Origin: Methylobacterium soli
GTDB taxonomy: Bacteria; Pseudomonadota; Alphaproteobacteria; Rhizobiales; Beijerinckiaceae
Reading direction: 5' to 3'
Assembly: GCF_008806385.1 (NCBI RefSeq)
Contig: NZ_VZZK01000003.1
Span: 62,001-126,000 of the forward strand
DNA: 64,000 bases
Shown here: in pieces, positions 16,744 through 25,435 of the stretch
Position numbering within the stretch: position 1 is the first letter of the stretch
Layout: each line of letters opens with the position of its first letter
Notes under the pieces: generated by a model
What the model saw: the letters and a program-made list of their open reading frames with translations, nothing else
What the model was told of the DNA's origin: nothing
Database searches by the model: none
Translations under genes and position numbers: made by a program

Positions 16744-18322
16744 GACTGAGCTCCGCTGCCTCGCCAGGGCTGTCGGCGGGCAAGAACACCGCCATGCGCG
16801 TGCCCCTGCCTTCCTCGCTCTGGATTTCGAGCCGGCCTCCGTGTTGCCGGACGACCTCATCGACCAGGTGCAATCCCATCCCGGTGCCCGGGATGGAGCC
16901 AACATTGCTGGCCCGATAGTAGCGCTCCCGGATCCGGTCGATCTCGCCACGCGGGATACCTAAGCCGCGGTCCTCGATTGCGATCTCGACAATGCCGTCA
17001 TTCGCGCCCGCACTGAGGCTAACGCTACCCTGCTCGGGTGAGTATTTGAAGGCGTTCGAAATCAAATTGCTGAAGGCCTGGTAGAGGAGCTCCGAGTCGC
17101 CCCTTACCTCACTCGGGAGTTCCTCGATGCGCACCTGCAACCCTCCACCAACTCCGATTTCGTCGTAATAGCGAGCGAGGCTTTCGAGCATCTCCTTGAG
17201 ATCGAATGGACGCATTCGCGCTCGCAGATCCCCACGCACAAGCTCGATCGCGTCCATCAGGCTCGTGACAAGGCTCGTCATCCGGAACACGCCCGCGCGA
17301 ATTTTCTCGGCGCGGCCGGCAATCTCAGCAGGTTTCGCACGTTCCCTCGTGGCGATCAGACGCTGAGCGTGACCGTCAATCGCCATCAGTGGAGTGCGGA
17401 ATTCGTGCGAGATGGTGCAGATAAAATTCCGCTGCTCCGTCGCGAGCGCGCGCTCGTTGGCCAAGGAGCCCGCGAGGATCTCCGCCTGGCTCGAGAGGCG
17501 CTTGCGCGAGTCAAGGAGCTCGATCGTATTGCGGCGAAAGACGACTAGCGCTCGCGCTACCTCGCCGATCTCGTCCCGGCGGCCTTCGAACCGGATCGTG
17601 AAGTTCGTATCTTGAGCGGCGAGACGCCGCATCAGGCCTTCTAATTCGAACAGGGGACGTGAAACGGACCACCAGAGATACACGACAAGAGCCGCGAACA
17701 GGACTCCAGCCCCTAAGATAAGGCCGGAGATCCAGCGTTCCGCGTCAGTGAAGGCCTGAGCGGTCAAATTCCTGGCGCGCTGTGCCTTCGCAGTACTGAG
17801 ATCAACGAGTCGGCGATTTCGATCGCGCACGGCTTGGAAACTCGACCTAGCGGCCCCGTCATACAGCGCGGCAGCCGCATCGCCCTGTCCTTTCTGCGTC
17901 AGCAATGCGAGCTGTCGTGCGTGGCCGGCGTGCTCGGCCCAATTCTGCAGGAGAGCGTTGAAGACCAGGTCCTCTTCGGGACCGTGTGGAAGTAGTTTGT
18001 ACCGTTCAATCGCTTTCTCGACTTGGTCCGTGAGGATGGGCAGTTCAGTTGCCTGCCTTTCCCGATGCGTGGGATCGGGAATGAAGACAACATCGGCCTC
18101 GGAGGCGCGGAGGTCCGAAAGATGTCGTCCGACATTGTAGAGAACACTGATCGAGTCGAGCCACTGATTGCGAACGTCGCTTGACACTTCCCGGACCTGC
18201 AGAAGGCGGTCGAGCGCCAACACATGCACGCCCCCAACGACCGCGGCGAAGAGCAAGGCAAAAAGCGCAAGTCTCGCCGGGACCGAGTTGCGGAACGACC
18301 GAGAGGGATGGCGCGCTTGCAT
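16715..18322 (-). CDS. membrane sensor histidine kinase
   Basis: Sensor partner of the overlapping response regulator. 535 residues: TM1 (about 18-38), a helical periplasmic domain of the four-helix-bundle kind (about 40-198), TM2 (about 198-222), HAMP (about 222-275), HisKA with H306 (CTISHEFRTPL), and HATPase with the N box (SNLISNAFKYS, about 423), G1 (EDRGLGIP) and G2 (GTGMGLHLV). It autophosphorylates and transfers to D52 of its partner. The ligand is unknown. It is transcribed towards the IS110 remnant and separated on its 5' side by about 450 bp of non-coding DNA. Confidence 0.92.
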   Translation of the reverse strand: MQARHPSRSFRNSVPARLALFALLFAAVVGGVHVLALDRLLQVREVSSDVRNQWLDSISVLYNVGRHLSDLRASEADVVFIPDPTHRERQATELPILTDQVEKAIERYKLLPHGPEEDLVFNALLQNWAEHAGHARQLALLTQKGQGDAAAALYDGAARSSFQAVRDRNRRLVDLSTAKAQRARNLTAQAFTDAERWISGLILGAGVLFAALVVYLWWSVSRPLFELEGLMRRLAAQDTNFTIRFEGRRDEIGEVARALVVFRRNTIELLDSRKRLSSQAEILAGSLANERALATEQRNFICTISHEFRTPLMAIDGHAQRLIATRERAKPAEIAGRAEKIRAGVFRMTSLVTSLMDAIELVRGDLRARMRPFDLKEMLESLARYYDEIGVGGGLQVRIEELPSEVRGDSELLYQAFSNLISNAFKYSPEQGSVSLSAGANDGIVEIAIEDRGLGIPRGEIDRIRERYYRASNVGSIPGTGMGLHLVDEVVRQHGGRLEIQSEEGRGTRMAVFLPADSPGEAAELSHAQDLVRGG

Positions 18323-18780
18323 GATGACTTCACCTGGCGCTAGGTATTGAACTGCAGATCACTCTTAAGGTCCCGGTTCTAACAGCGCAGCTGGACGAAC
18401 TAACAGGCTGTGGTCAGCAGCACGCCTGACAGGAAGCACCCCCTCAGCCAAGCAGCAGTTTTATCGTCCTCATAGCGGCTCCTGGGGAAGCGGCCACCCG
18501 GGCAGCAAAGTGCGCGAGTGCGCTGAATGCAAAGATAATCTCGTTCACTGCGGCCGACTTGAGCTGCGGGGCATAGCGCGGGGCCACACAACGTTCTCCT
18601 TGGCGACGCTCAACGCGTAAAGACTACGCCAAGCTTCCGGCCCGCGCGATACCACTTTGCATGATGGATCGAGACCGAGAGCCTCAGACCGCAGTCTGCA
18701 AAGCTTAGGCAGATGGCCGCGTTTGATGATCTCAAGCGATCTCGGCCTTGTTGCTGCGCGAGAGCATTGGCATTGGAACC
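18323..18780. other. about 460 bp intergenic, no convincing gene
   Basis: Between the kinase start and an IS481-type transposase. Short minus-strand frames (18400-18591, 18545-18784) have no recognisable motif. Contains CTAACAGGCTG (18402-18412), a half-site of the palindrome at 8556. Any promoter of the kinase operon should be near 18330-18400. Confidence 0.4.
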
Positions 18781-19779
18781 TCATGTTGTTCGGCGCGTGT
18801 CTGGATGCGAGACCTCCTTGGCGGCTGCTACAACCTTGAGCACTTTCGGAAGCGCGTCCGGGTCAGGCGGTTTGGTGATGGGCTTGGCCAGCTCGGGTTT
18901 TGCTTTCAGGCGCTCGCGCAGGACCAGGTCGGGTGAGCGGCCCTTCAGGACACGTTGGCGGCGGCCGTTGTAGGCGCGGTTGAAGCCGGACAGGAGCGTC
19001 TCAAGATCCTGGTGGCTGTAGAGGGTGATGCCCAGCACCTCCCGCTGCACCCGCCCGTTGAAGCGCTCCACCATGCCGTTGGTGCGGGGCGTGTAGGGCT
19101 TCGGCTTGCGATGCTGCACACCGTGCCGCTCGCAGGCGTGCTTGAAGCCATCGGCCGTGAAGCAGGAGCCACGGTCAGTCAGCACGTGCGTGACCCGGAA
19201 CGGCAAGGCTGAAAGCGCCTCGTCCAAGAAGGCCACGGCCGAGGCGGTGGTCTCGTTGTCCTTGACGGCGAGGTGCACGTAGCGGGAGGCGCGGTCGATG
19301 GCGACGTAGAGGTAGCGTTTGCGCAGCACGCGATCGCGATCCTGCAGTTTGGGCAGGTGCTTCACGTCCATGTGCACGAAGCCGACCTCGTAGTCCTTGA
19401 ACGTACCGTGCGATTTGCGCGTGCGCTCGGACGGCGGCAGGCGGTTTAGGCCTTCAGCCTTGAGGATGCGGTACACGGCGTCCCGGTTCAGATGCGGCAG
19501 GAAGTGCGTGAGAATGAAGGTGAGATCGTCGAGCGGGAAGCCGGTGGCGCGACGAAGCGCGCAGACGATGGCGCGCTCCTCCTCGCTCGCCTTCCAGGGC
19601 AGCTTGTGCGGCCGCGCCGAGCGATCCTGGCAGTCGGTGGGGCCGCGCTTGCGCCATTTGCGGATGGTCTCGGTGGAGACACCGTAGCGGCTCGCCAGGA
19701 CGCTGGAGCTCTCCTGTGAGCGGGCGATCTCGGCGCGGACAGCCGGGGTGGTGCGGGCATTCGGGTGGATGGCAAGCAT
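18781..19779 (-). CDS. IS481-family transposase
   Basis: 332-residue DDE transposase. N-terminal helix-turn-helix (SVLASRYGVSTETIRKWRKR, residues 27-46), a linker HTH (residues 75-110), then the rve-type catalytic core: Asp in VGFVHMDVKHLP, Asp in THVLTDRGSCF, Glu in TPRTNGMVERFNGRVQRE. Single intact frame. The element truncates the left copy of the cyclase gene that follows on its right, so its insertion, or a rearrangement at it, removed the cyclase N-terminus. I could not define terminal repeats with confidence. Confidence 0.85.
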   Translation of the reverse strand: MLAIHPNARTTPAVRAEIARSQESSSVLASRYGVSTETIRKWRKRGPTDCQDRSARPHKLPWKASEEERAIVCALRRATGFPLDDLTFILTHFLPHLNRDAVYRILKAEGLNRLPPSERTRKSHGTFKDYEVGFVHMDVKHLPKLQDRDRVLRKRYLYVAIDRASRYVHLAVKDNETTASAVAFLDEALSALPFRVTHVLTDRGSCFTADGFKHACERHGVQHRKPKPYTPRTNGMVERFNGRVQREVLGITLYSHQDLETLLSGFNRAYNGRRQRVLKGRSPDLVLRERLKAKPELAKPITKPPDPDALPKVLKVVAAAKEVSHPDTRRTT

Positions 19780-19850
19780 CAGCGGGCCCTCCGGGAAGAC
19801 TGAGCCCGGCGCAAGCCGTCAAAGCGCCAGGCGTATTCCTCAACCGCCCA

Positions 19851-20519
19851 ATGCACCCGATCCCAACAACGTTCCGCTACCAGACACGCTTGGCAGCAGG
19901 CGACGTTGATTTCCGCCGCGGACGCCGCCAGAGGGCAGTGATCGTCTTCGTGGACATTCGCGACTCGACCGGAATGGCCGAGGGCATGGATCCCGAGCGT
20001 CTGTCGCAGTTCTTCACCGCCTTCCGGACGCGCATCCTGAGTTGCGTGCGCAAGCACCATGGCGTCGTGGACAAGTTCATCGGCGATGGGGCGCTGATCC
20101 TGTTCGGCGTGCCGGATGAAGGCCACGATGATGCGGGGCGTGCCCTTGCCTTCGGGCACGATCTCGTCCGGGTGGTCGAAGCGTGGAACGGGACGCGCGA
20201 ACTGCCGCATACCGTGCGGATCGGGATCGGCATCCACGTCGGCGAGGTCTTCTGCGGCATTGTCGGCGATGAGGAGCGGATGGAGTTCACGGTGCTGGGC
20301 GATGCCGTGAACGTCGCCTCACGGCTTGAGCAGGCGACCAAGCGCTATGGTGCGACCATTCTGGCCTCCGGGGCTGCCGTCGAGGGCTCATCGGAGCGCG
20401 ATGCATGGCACGAGATCGGCCGGGAGCCTCTCGCCGGGCGCAAGGAGCCGATTGCGATCTTTGCTCCTACCGTCTCCTTCGTACCTGTTAGCGACGCAAT
20501 TGCTCGCCAAACTCCCTAG
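19851..20519 (+). pseudogene. class III adenylate/guanylate cyclase, 5'-truncated
   Basis: Contains the whole cyclase homology domain (AVIVFVDIRDSTG, DKFIGDGALILFG, GDAVNVASRLEQATKRYG) but none of the membrane-spanning N-terminus of its near-identical partner at 25436-26833. Similarity to that copy starts abruptly at 19888 (GCTTGGCAGCAGGCGACG). Before it is IS-derived sequence. An ATG at 19851 would give a 222-residue soluble domain, so a catalytic fragment could still be made; the metal-binding Asp residues and the Lys before FIGDG are present. Followed by the same small membrane-protein gene as the other copy. Confidence 0.75.
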
Positions 20520-20776
20520 CAGGGTTACCTCTCGCCACCGCTAGAGAGCTGCTTCACCACTCCTTAACCATGCGGAGCGAGGATGGCGCCATGCTCAGCC
20601 TTTCGCCCCCGCGGCTCCTGACCTTCTTTGTGTCTGCCGTGCTCATCGGGCTCGCCATCGCGAGCTTATACCTGCGCATCCCAACGATCGGACCCACCGT
20701 CGTGAAGTTCCGGACCTGGTTCTTCATCGGCGCCTATGTACTCTTGGCTATCGGCGTGGTTTCGAAGAGCTTGTAA
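19888..20776 (+). repeat. segmental duplication, left copy
   Basis: About 890 bp closely matching 26209-27090: the cyclase catalytic domain, the intergenic stretch and the small membrane-protein gene. Differences are scattered substitutions, fewer in the cyclase than in the small gene. The left edge abuts IS481-derived DNA, so the copy was cut by that element after duplication or copied with it. Confidence 0.8.
20570..20776 (+). CDS. small two-helix membrane protein, 68 aa
   Basis: Paralogue of the protein at 26884-27090. Two hydrophobic segments (LLTFFVSAVLIGLAIASLYL and TWFFIGAYVLLAIGVVSKSL) joined by RIPTIGPTVVKF. No signal peptidase site, so an inner-membrane hairpin is likely. A start at the ATG at 20591 (MLSLSPPR) is possible. 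It always follows a cyclase copy here, suggesting a shared unit. Function unknown. Confidence 0.5.
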   Translation: MRSEDGAMLSLSPPRLLTFFVSAVLIGLAIASLYLRIPTIGPTVVKFRTWFFIGAYVLLAIGVVSKSL

Positions 20777-20911
20777 GCGCCCAAGGTCAGCCCTCTCCCC
20801 TTGGCAGACCATCTCTCTCAGATCCGAACAGCTTGACGCTGAAGCAATGCTTTGACACACGCGCTGGTCATACGATCAGCCGACATGCGTGTGCGAGGTC
20901 GTGTCCTTCTG

Positions 20912-21379
20912 ATGCCTACGGTTTTCCTGGATTGCGACGGGGTGCTGGCCGATTTCGACGCTGGCGCCACCCAGGTTTTGGGTATGCCGCCAAAGGAGTT
21001 CGAGCGGCGCTTCGGTTTGCAGCGGTTTTGGAGCAGGCTGGCTTCGCTTGAGGATTTCTTTGGCGAGCTCCCGCTGCTGCCAGACGCCGTGGAGCTCTAC
21101 GAGGCCGTGCGCCACCTCCAGCCGATCATCCTTACAGGCCTAGCACGCGGAAATTGGGCCGAGCCGCAGAAGCGCCGTTGGGCAGAGAGGCACTTTCCTG
21201 ACGTCGAGGTGATCACCACGAGTGCGGCGTTGAAGCGGGAGCATTGCCATCCAGGTGATGCGTTGGTGGACGATCGCGAGAAGTACCGTCACCTCTGGAT
21301 ACAAGCTGGCGGCATCTTCATCCACCATCGCGATGCAGCCTCTTCGATCCGCGAGCTCCGTGCGCATGCCTTCTTGTAA
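20912..21379 (+). CDS. HAD-family 5'-nucleotidase-like phosphatase
   Basis: 155 residues resembling 5'(3')-deoxyribonucleotidases of the HAD superfamily, which dephosphorylate (deoxy)nucleoside monophosphates. Motif I is VFLDCDGVLADFD (nucleophile and acid Asp at residues 7 and 9), motif II is PIILTG, and the acidic motif IV is GDALVDDREKY. The ATG at 20912 places motif I at the N-terminus as in the family; upstream in-frame codons (20852, 20885) add an Arg-rich extension. Together with the dNMP kinase-like gene at 1382 it hints at phage- or plasmid-type nucleotide metabolism. Confidence 0.75.
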   Translation: MPTVFLDCDGVLADFDAGATQVLGMPPKEFERRFGLQRFWSRLASLEDFFGELPLLPDAVELYEAVRHLQPIILTGLARGNWAEPQKRRWAERHFPDVEVITTSAALKREHCHPGDALVDDREKYRHLWIQAGGIFIHHRDAASSIRELRAHAFL

Positions 21380-21502
21380 AGGACGCCAGATATATCCGCT
21401 TCGAGCTTCCTCGACAAAGATCTGTTGCCTCGCATAAGATGGGCGAACGTCGTCAGCGCGATTTGCGCGGCTGAGCGTGACGTTTTCAGGATTTCCACAC
21501 AC

Positions 21503-22069
21503 ATGAAGCGCCGTAGCGCGCGACCGTTCACGGTCGAAGTCACGCACACCCGTACGTCCCGTGCGTCGCTCACCGACGCGACCGCACGCTCCCGCGAGGG
21601 ACAGAACCTCTGGCAGGGACTGCCGCTGATCGCGGATGACAAGCCTGCTGAAGTGCAACGGATGCAGCCTGCGCCGATAGCTCGTTCTGAGCCTGTTCAG
21701 CCCGAAGCGCCGGCACGACGCGTTCTGCCGAGCCTGGTGCCAACGTTCTCGATGCCCATAGAGCCCGAGGCGCCGGAGGTGCCCGAGGTGCCTGCAGAAG
21801 AGCGCCTGCCGCGTGTTCGGCGTCTCAAGCAGCTTACTAAGCGCGAGCAGAAGCCAAAGACCAAGGTGATAGCTGCGCAGCCGTCTCGCGCCGCGTCAGC
21901 AACCCAGCCGCGGGTCAAGCCTGCATCCGTCTTCACTCCGGCGGAGACGTCGGCCGTGGTTGCTCGACCTGCCTCGGTTCTGGCAGGCACAGGACGGCGC
22001 GCCGAGCAGGCCTTAACCCTGCGCCGTGGCGAGCGCTGGAAGCGGCGGTTGCCACGCGCTCTCTGGTGA
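21503..22069 (+). CDS. hypothetical basic protein, 188 aa
   Basis: Starts MKRRSARPFTVEVTHTRTSR, has a Pro/Glu-rich disordered middle (EPEAPEVPEVPAEERLPRV), and ends in a conserved-looking basic motif RRGERWKRRLPRALW. Proteins with this N-terminal KRRxxRPFTVEV and C-terminal RGERWKRRLPR arrangement occur in Methylobacterium and rhizobia, with no known function as far as I know. No membrane segment or Cys. The start is chosen at the KRR motif; the longer upstream frame looks like 5' flank. Confidence 0.55.
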   Translation: MKRRSARPFTVEVTHTRTSRASLTDATARSREGQNLWQGLPLIADDKPAEVQRMQPAPIARSEPVQPEAPARRVLPSLVPTFSMPIEPEAPEVPEVPAEERLPRVRRLKQLTKREQKPKTKVIAAQPSRAASATQPRVKPASVFTPAETSAVVARPASVLAGTGRRAEQALTLRRGERWKRRLPRALW

Positions 22070-22130
22070 CTTGATCCAGGCCGTCTGCGTGGTACCTCGC
22101 TGCTGCTCGGAAGCGGCAGGAGAGGCACAC

Positions 22131-22691
22131 ATGGCTGCGGACATCGTGAAGCACGACCGGCTGGTGACGCTCGCAATCGAGATCGTCATGGCCTACGTCA
22201 CGCGCAACCACGTTCAGGCTACCGAGCTGTCAGGGTTGCTCAGAGACGTGCACGCGGGCCTGCTCAGGCTCAGCAGCGGCTCGGCTGAGCCGACCGAGGT
22301 GCGGCGGACGCTTACCGCCGCTGAAATCCGGCGCTCGATTCGGCCGGAGGGCCTAGTCAGCTTCGAGGATGGCAAAGCTTACAAGACGCTGCGTCGGCAC
22401 CTCACCAAGCTTGGTCTCACGCCCGATGCGTATCGGGCCAAGTGGGGGCTGCCGGCCGACTACCCAATGACGGCATCGGCCTACTCAGCCCAACGCTCCC
22501 AGCTAGCACTGGATCGTGGCTTGGGCCGGAGCCGGTCTCTTCCCTTTGGGACAGCGGAAGTTGAGGCCGATGAAGCGGTTGTGTCGGGCGCACAGATGGC
22601 CGCTGATATGCCTGAACAGGCCGATGCACCCGATGCGTCCGACGAAGGCATTACGCGCGAGCCGTTCGAGGATGATGGTGCTGCGTCTTAA
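22131..22691 (+). CDS. MucR-family transcriptional regulator, atypical zinc finger
   Basis: 186 residues, 62 bp after the previous gene, with AGGAGAG before the ATG. MucR/Ros proteins bind AT-rich promoters and control exopolysaccharide, motility and virulence in alphaproteobacteria. The family core is clear: EDGKAYKTLRRHLTKLGLTP, then YRAKWGLPADYPMTASAY. But the finger lacks the usual first Cys (LVSFEDGK instead of a CLEDGK-like motif) and the second His (HLTKLG), so a canonical zinc site cannot form. Many Methylobacterium homologues share this. An acidic tail of about 55 residues follows. Its stop overlaps the convergent hydrolase stop. Confidence 0.85.
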   Translation: MAADIVKHDRLVTLAIEIVMAYVTRNHVQATELSGLLRDVHAGLLRLSSGSAEPTEVRRTLTAAEIRRSIRPEGLVSFEDGKAYKTLRRHLTKLGLTPDAYRAKWGLPADYPMTASAYSAQRSQLALDRGLGRSRSLPFGTAEVEADEAVVSGAQMAADMPEQADAPDASDEGITREPFEDDGAAS

Positions 22692-23392
22692 GCTCCCGCA
22701 AAACCGGTGGCGCCTTCAGCTGAAGCAGCCTGAAGGTGTCGTCCAAGGAAGCGTGTCACGCGCGCGGCCGCATCGAGCTGCGCAGAATCCGTGAGGGCGT
22801 GGCCCTGGCCTTCGTAGATTCTGATCTCGTGCGGTGTGCCCTGCTCCTGGAGAAGCCGCTCCAGCGCCCGTGCATGGGAGACTGGCACGATCGGATCTAC
22901 GCCGCCGTGCAGGATCAGCGTCGGGGGCAGGCGCGGGCGCTCACGCGCGAGCTCGTCCGGCAAGGGACCGAAATAGTCAACGATCGCCCGCACCCGAGGC
23001 TCAACCGCCGCCGTGGTGAAGGCCAGGGCCGCACCTAGCGAGATCCCCACGATGCCGAGCCTTTGCGCATCGGTGTCAGGCTGATCTGCCAACCACTCCA
23101 CCGCATCGCGCACTGACTCTGCCCAGAGCGGGAAGTCCTGTTGGAGGCGACCATAGGCGACGCGTCGGTCACCGGTCCGGTCGAGATAGTGCACGAAGGC
23201 GATGTGGTAGCCCGAGGCTGCGATCGTGCGGGCGGCCAGGCGATAACCTTCGGCATAGGTCAAGCCATCTGCACCATGAAGAAGCAGAACGGCAGGCCTG
23301 GCGGAACTTCCTCTCGCAATCTCCGCAGAGCCGCCGGAGGCAGCGAACCATTCCACCTCGATCCGCCGCCCGCCACTCGTTAAGCTCTGCAT
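22688..23392 (-). CDS. dienelactone hydrolase-family protein
   Basis: Alpha/beta hydrolase of the DLH type. Oxyanion region LLLHGADGLTYAEG, nucleophile Ser in GIVGISLGAALAF, catalytic Asp in LILHGGVDPIVP and His in YEGQGHALTD. Start at the ATG at 23392 (MQSLTSGGRRIEVEWF) fits the family; an upstream in-frame ATG at 23476 adds 28 residues. Substrate unknown; family members hydrolyse lactones and esters in aromatic catabolism or act as general carboxylesterases. Convergent with, and overlapping by four bases, the MucR gene. Confidence 0.85.
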   Translation of the reverse strand: MQSLTSGGRRIEVEWFAASGGSAEIARGSSARPAVLLLHGADGLTYAEGYRLAARTIAASGYHIAFVHYLDRTGDRRVAYGRLQQDFPLWAESVRDAVEWLADQPDTDAQRLGIVGISLGAALAFTTAAVEPRVRAIVDYFGPLPDELARERPRLPPTLILHGGVDPIVPVSHARALERLLQEQGTPHEIRIYEGQGHALTDSAQLDAAARVTRFLGRHLQAASAEGATGFAGA

Positions 23393-23644
23393 GTCTGGAT
23401 CTACGTTCCCACTCTCTGGCCTGAATTGCAGAGTTGGGAAGCCATCGCGCATCGAGGAATGCGGCACTTCGCGCATCTGCGAAGCTGCACGGTCCTCTAT
23501 GCAGTAGCCTTAACCGCATGATTGTCTGGTGGTATGATCAAGCCAGTCCGCACAGCGGCTCAAGTCACAGAGACCGGCGCTGATTCTTCACGCGCCTGAC
23601 TCACGCTCGCATATCGCCCAAAGCCATCATGATGCTCGCTGGCC

Positions 23645-23722
23645 GTCGACCTTTTCTCGTCCGCTCAGCGCTACATCGACGTGAACGACGAGATGGTGCG
23701 TGCTGCCGTGGAGATGCTCTGA
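23645..23722 (+). pseudogene. tyrosine recombinase C-terminal remnant
   Basis: A frame ending at TGA 23720-23722 encodes SAQRYIDVNDEMVRAAVEML. This matches the very C-terminus of XerD/phage-type integrases, where a TxRYxHxxDxxxxxAV motif holds the catalytic Tyr. Only about 25 codons are left. It marks a former integration or recombination event beside the GapR gene. Confidence 0.45.
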
Positions 23723-23762
23723 CCACCACAGCAGCATGAAGGCTCGGCTCTTCTGGCGACCG

Positions 23763-24044
23763 TCAAGCAGCCTGCGCGATCGGGACTGGAGTTGGCGCGT
23801 CCATGGCGCGCAGGTAGACCTCGAGCAACGTCTCGTGCTCATCGCGCTCGTCCTGGTCGAGCTTACGCAGCTTGAGGATTTCCTTGAGGATCTTCACGTC
23901 GAGGCCCTCGCTCTTGGCTTCCATGAAGATCTCCTTCTTAGCCTCCATCAGATCCTTGATCTCCTCCTCGACCTTCTCGATGCGCTCGATGATGGAGCGG
24001 ATGCGGTCGCCCGCGATCCCAACGGTGTCGATCGTGTCGGCCAT
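23763..24044 (-). CDS. gapR: GapR nucleoid-associated protein (DUF2312)
   Basis: 93 residues covering the DUF2312 domain: GIAGDRIRSIIERIEKVEEE, then LMEAKKEIFMEAKSEGLDVK and ILKEILKLRKLDQDERDE. In Caulobacter, GapR encircles overtwisted DNA ahead of replication and transcription and stimulates type II topoisomerases. Length and coiled-coil helices agree with the family. Methylobacteria carry several copies, often on mobile DNA, so this may be an accessory paralogue rather than the housekeeping gene. It lies downstream of the CoiA-like gene on the same strand, 57 bp away. Confidence 0.88.
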   Translation of the reverse strand: MADTIDTVGIAGDRIRSIIERIEKVEEEIKDLMEAKKEIFMEAKSEGLDVKILKEILKLRKLDQDERDEHETLLEVYLRAMDAPTPVPIAQAA

Positions 24045-24101
24045 GTCGTTTCCCTTGCCTGATCCAGACCGCCAACCTCGCGGATCAAGGTAAGCGAGAA
24101 C

Positions 24102-25325
24102 TTAAACCGGACCACGTGAACTGCGCTGAGCACCCGGAGTGGTGGGACCTGTCGCGCTTGCTGACCGGCGTAGGCACGCCTCACGCACCAGCTGCAGCGT
24201 TTCGCGTCGGACAACCCACTGATTTCGCGCACTGCTCGGTACAAGGATGCCCTGCCGCGACAGTTCCATTGCCCAAGCGGCAATTGCCTCAGCCGGTGGC
24301 GCGAATGACGGCACAGCCGTGCAGAGTGCTGCTGCCTCAGCTCCCGCGAGCCGGCTGAAGCGGGCGTGTAGCCATGCGCGCTCTCGGATCTGCTGCAGAG
24401 CCACTTTTCCGAGAAGGACGCCGGGGCGGCCCGCCAAAGCACGATCGAGCACGGACACCAAAACCACAGCCTGCCAGTCAAGAGGTGAGACGCGGAAACA
24501 GCCCATCCCAACAACGTCGATGCCGATCGCACGCGAGAGCCCGTCAGCCTCAATGCGCTTGCTGGCCAAGCTTGTGGTGCCCATCGCATGCGCCTCACGG
24601 CAGGCGGCTGCGTAGGCGCGTTCGAGAGTAGCCGTCGATCGGCTCGGCGAAGGCGCGGGGCGGCGTTTGGCTGGCCCGGCCGGAGCCGGCGTTCGGCAGA
24701 GCTTCGGATTGTACAGCCATCGGCGCGGAGCCTGGTTAAGGATAGCATCCTCGAGCGCGTTCCGTGACGAGGTTCGCAGCAGCCCAGAGAGATCGATCTC
24801 GACAGCTGCGGTGCCCAAGCTCGTGATCTTGGCGACTTTGTCGGCGTCAAAGGCGTGTGTGACGCGAAACTCCAACATCAGGTCGCGTGCACCTCGGCGT
24901 ACGATCACATCGGGGATGATGGTACCGAGCCGATGCTCCAGGATCGCTGAGTCGAACCGGAAAGGGCTGCCTGCGTAACCGACCTGCGTCTTACCATCCG
25001 GATTCAGAGGGGGCAGCATGAGCGCGAGCCTGGAGGCGAGCAGCTCTTTAGCGAACCTGTGCAGGGCTGTCTCCGGGCCGCCTCGACAGGCGCGCTCGTC
25101 TGCAGTGCCGCAATGCCCGAAGTGGTGCCCCAACTGCTCGCCTTTACGCGCCACCAGGAGTGTCCCGCAGCTCGGGCAGCGGCAGCCACACGCAAGGCCC
25201 GGGAGTACCTCAGAGATGTGGACAAGCGTGCCGGCAACACCCTCACCGAAGAGCAGGCTCTCCGGCGTGCACGCTCCGGTCACGCTTTCTCGCATGCCTG
25301 TGGGCTCACTGTCTGAAAGGCTCAA
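24102..25325 (-). CDS. CoiA-like nuclease with zinc ribbon
   Basis: 407 residues. The N-terminal part has a zinc ribbon with nearby Cys/His (LACGCRCPSCGTLLVARKGE, then HHFGHCGTADERACRGG), followed by ETALHRFAKELLASRLAL. A PD-(D/E)xK-like core follows (GTIIPDVIVRRGARDLMLEF, then RVTHAFDADKVAKI, about residues 135-170). This arrangement resembles CoiA-like competence and plasmid-borne nucleases. The C-terminal 200 residues are helical and unassigned. Probably acts on incoming or recombining DNA. Same strand as and upstream of GapR. Confidence 0.65.
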   Translation of the reverse strand: MSLSDSEPTGMRESVTGACTPESLLFGEGVAGTLVHISEVLPGLACGCRCPSCGTLLVARKGEQLGHHFGHCGTADERACRGGPETALHRFAKELLASRLALMLPPLNPDGKTQVGYAGSPFRFDSAILEHRLGTIIPDVIVRRGARDLMLEFRVTHAFDADKVAKITSLGTAAVEIDLSGLLRTSSRNALEDAILNQAPRRWLYNPKLCRTPAPAGPAKRRPAPSPSRSTATLERAYAAACREAHAMGTTSLASKRIEADGLSRAIGIDVVGMGCFRVSPLDWQAVVLVSVLDRALAGRPGVLLGKVALQQIRERAWLHARFSRLAGAEAAALCTAVPSFAPPAEAIAAWAMELSRQGILVPSSARNQWVVRRETLQLVREACLRRSASATGPTTPGAQRSSRGPV

Positions 25326-25435
25326 TGGGGTGGCAACGCAACGCGCTCCGGCAAGGAGTTATAGCCGCATACCCGGCGCCATGTTCTAATCCAGCAGCGG
25401 CTCTCTTTGCAGAGTCGAGGAGCCAGGTAGCCGTC

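Noticed and set aside
23763..24044. Plus-strand frame 23700-24062 rich in Leu (LLLSLHQILDLLLDLLDA)
   Set aside because: It is antisense to gapR; the Leu-rich pattern results from coiled-coil codons on the other strand.
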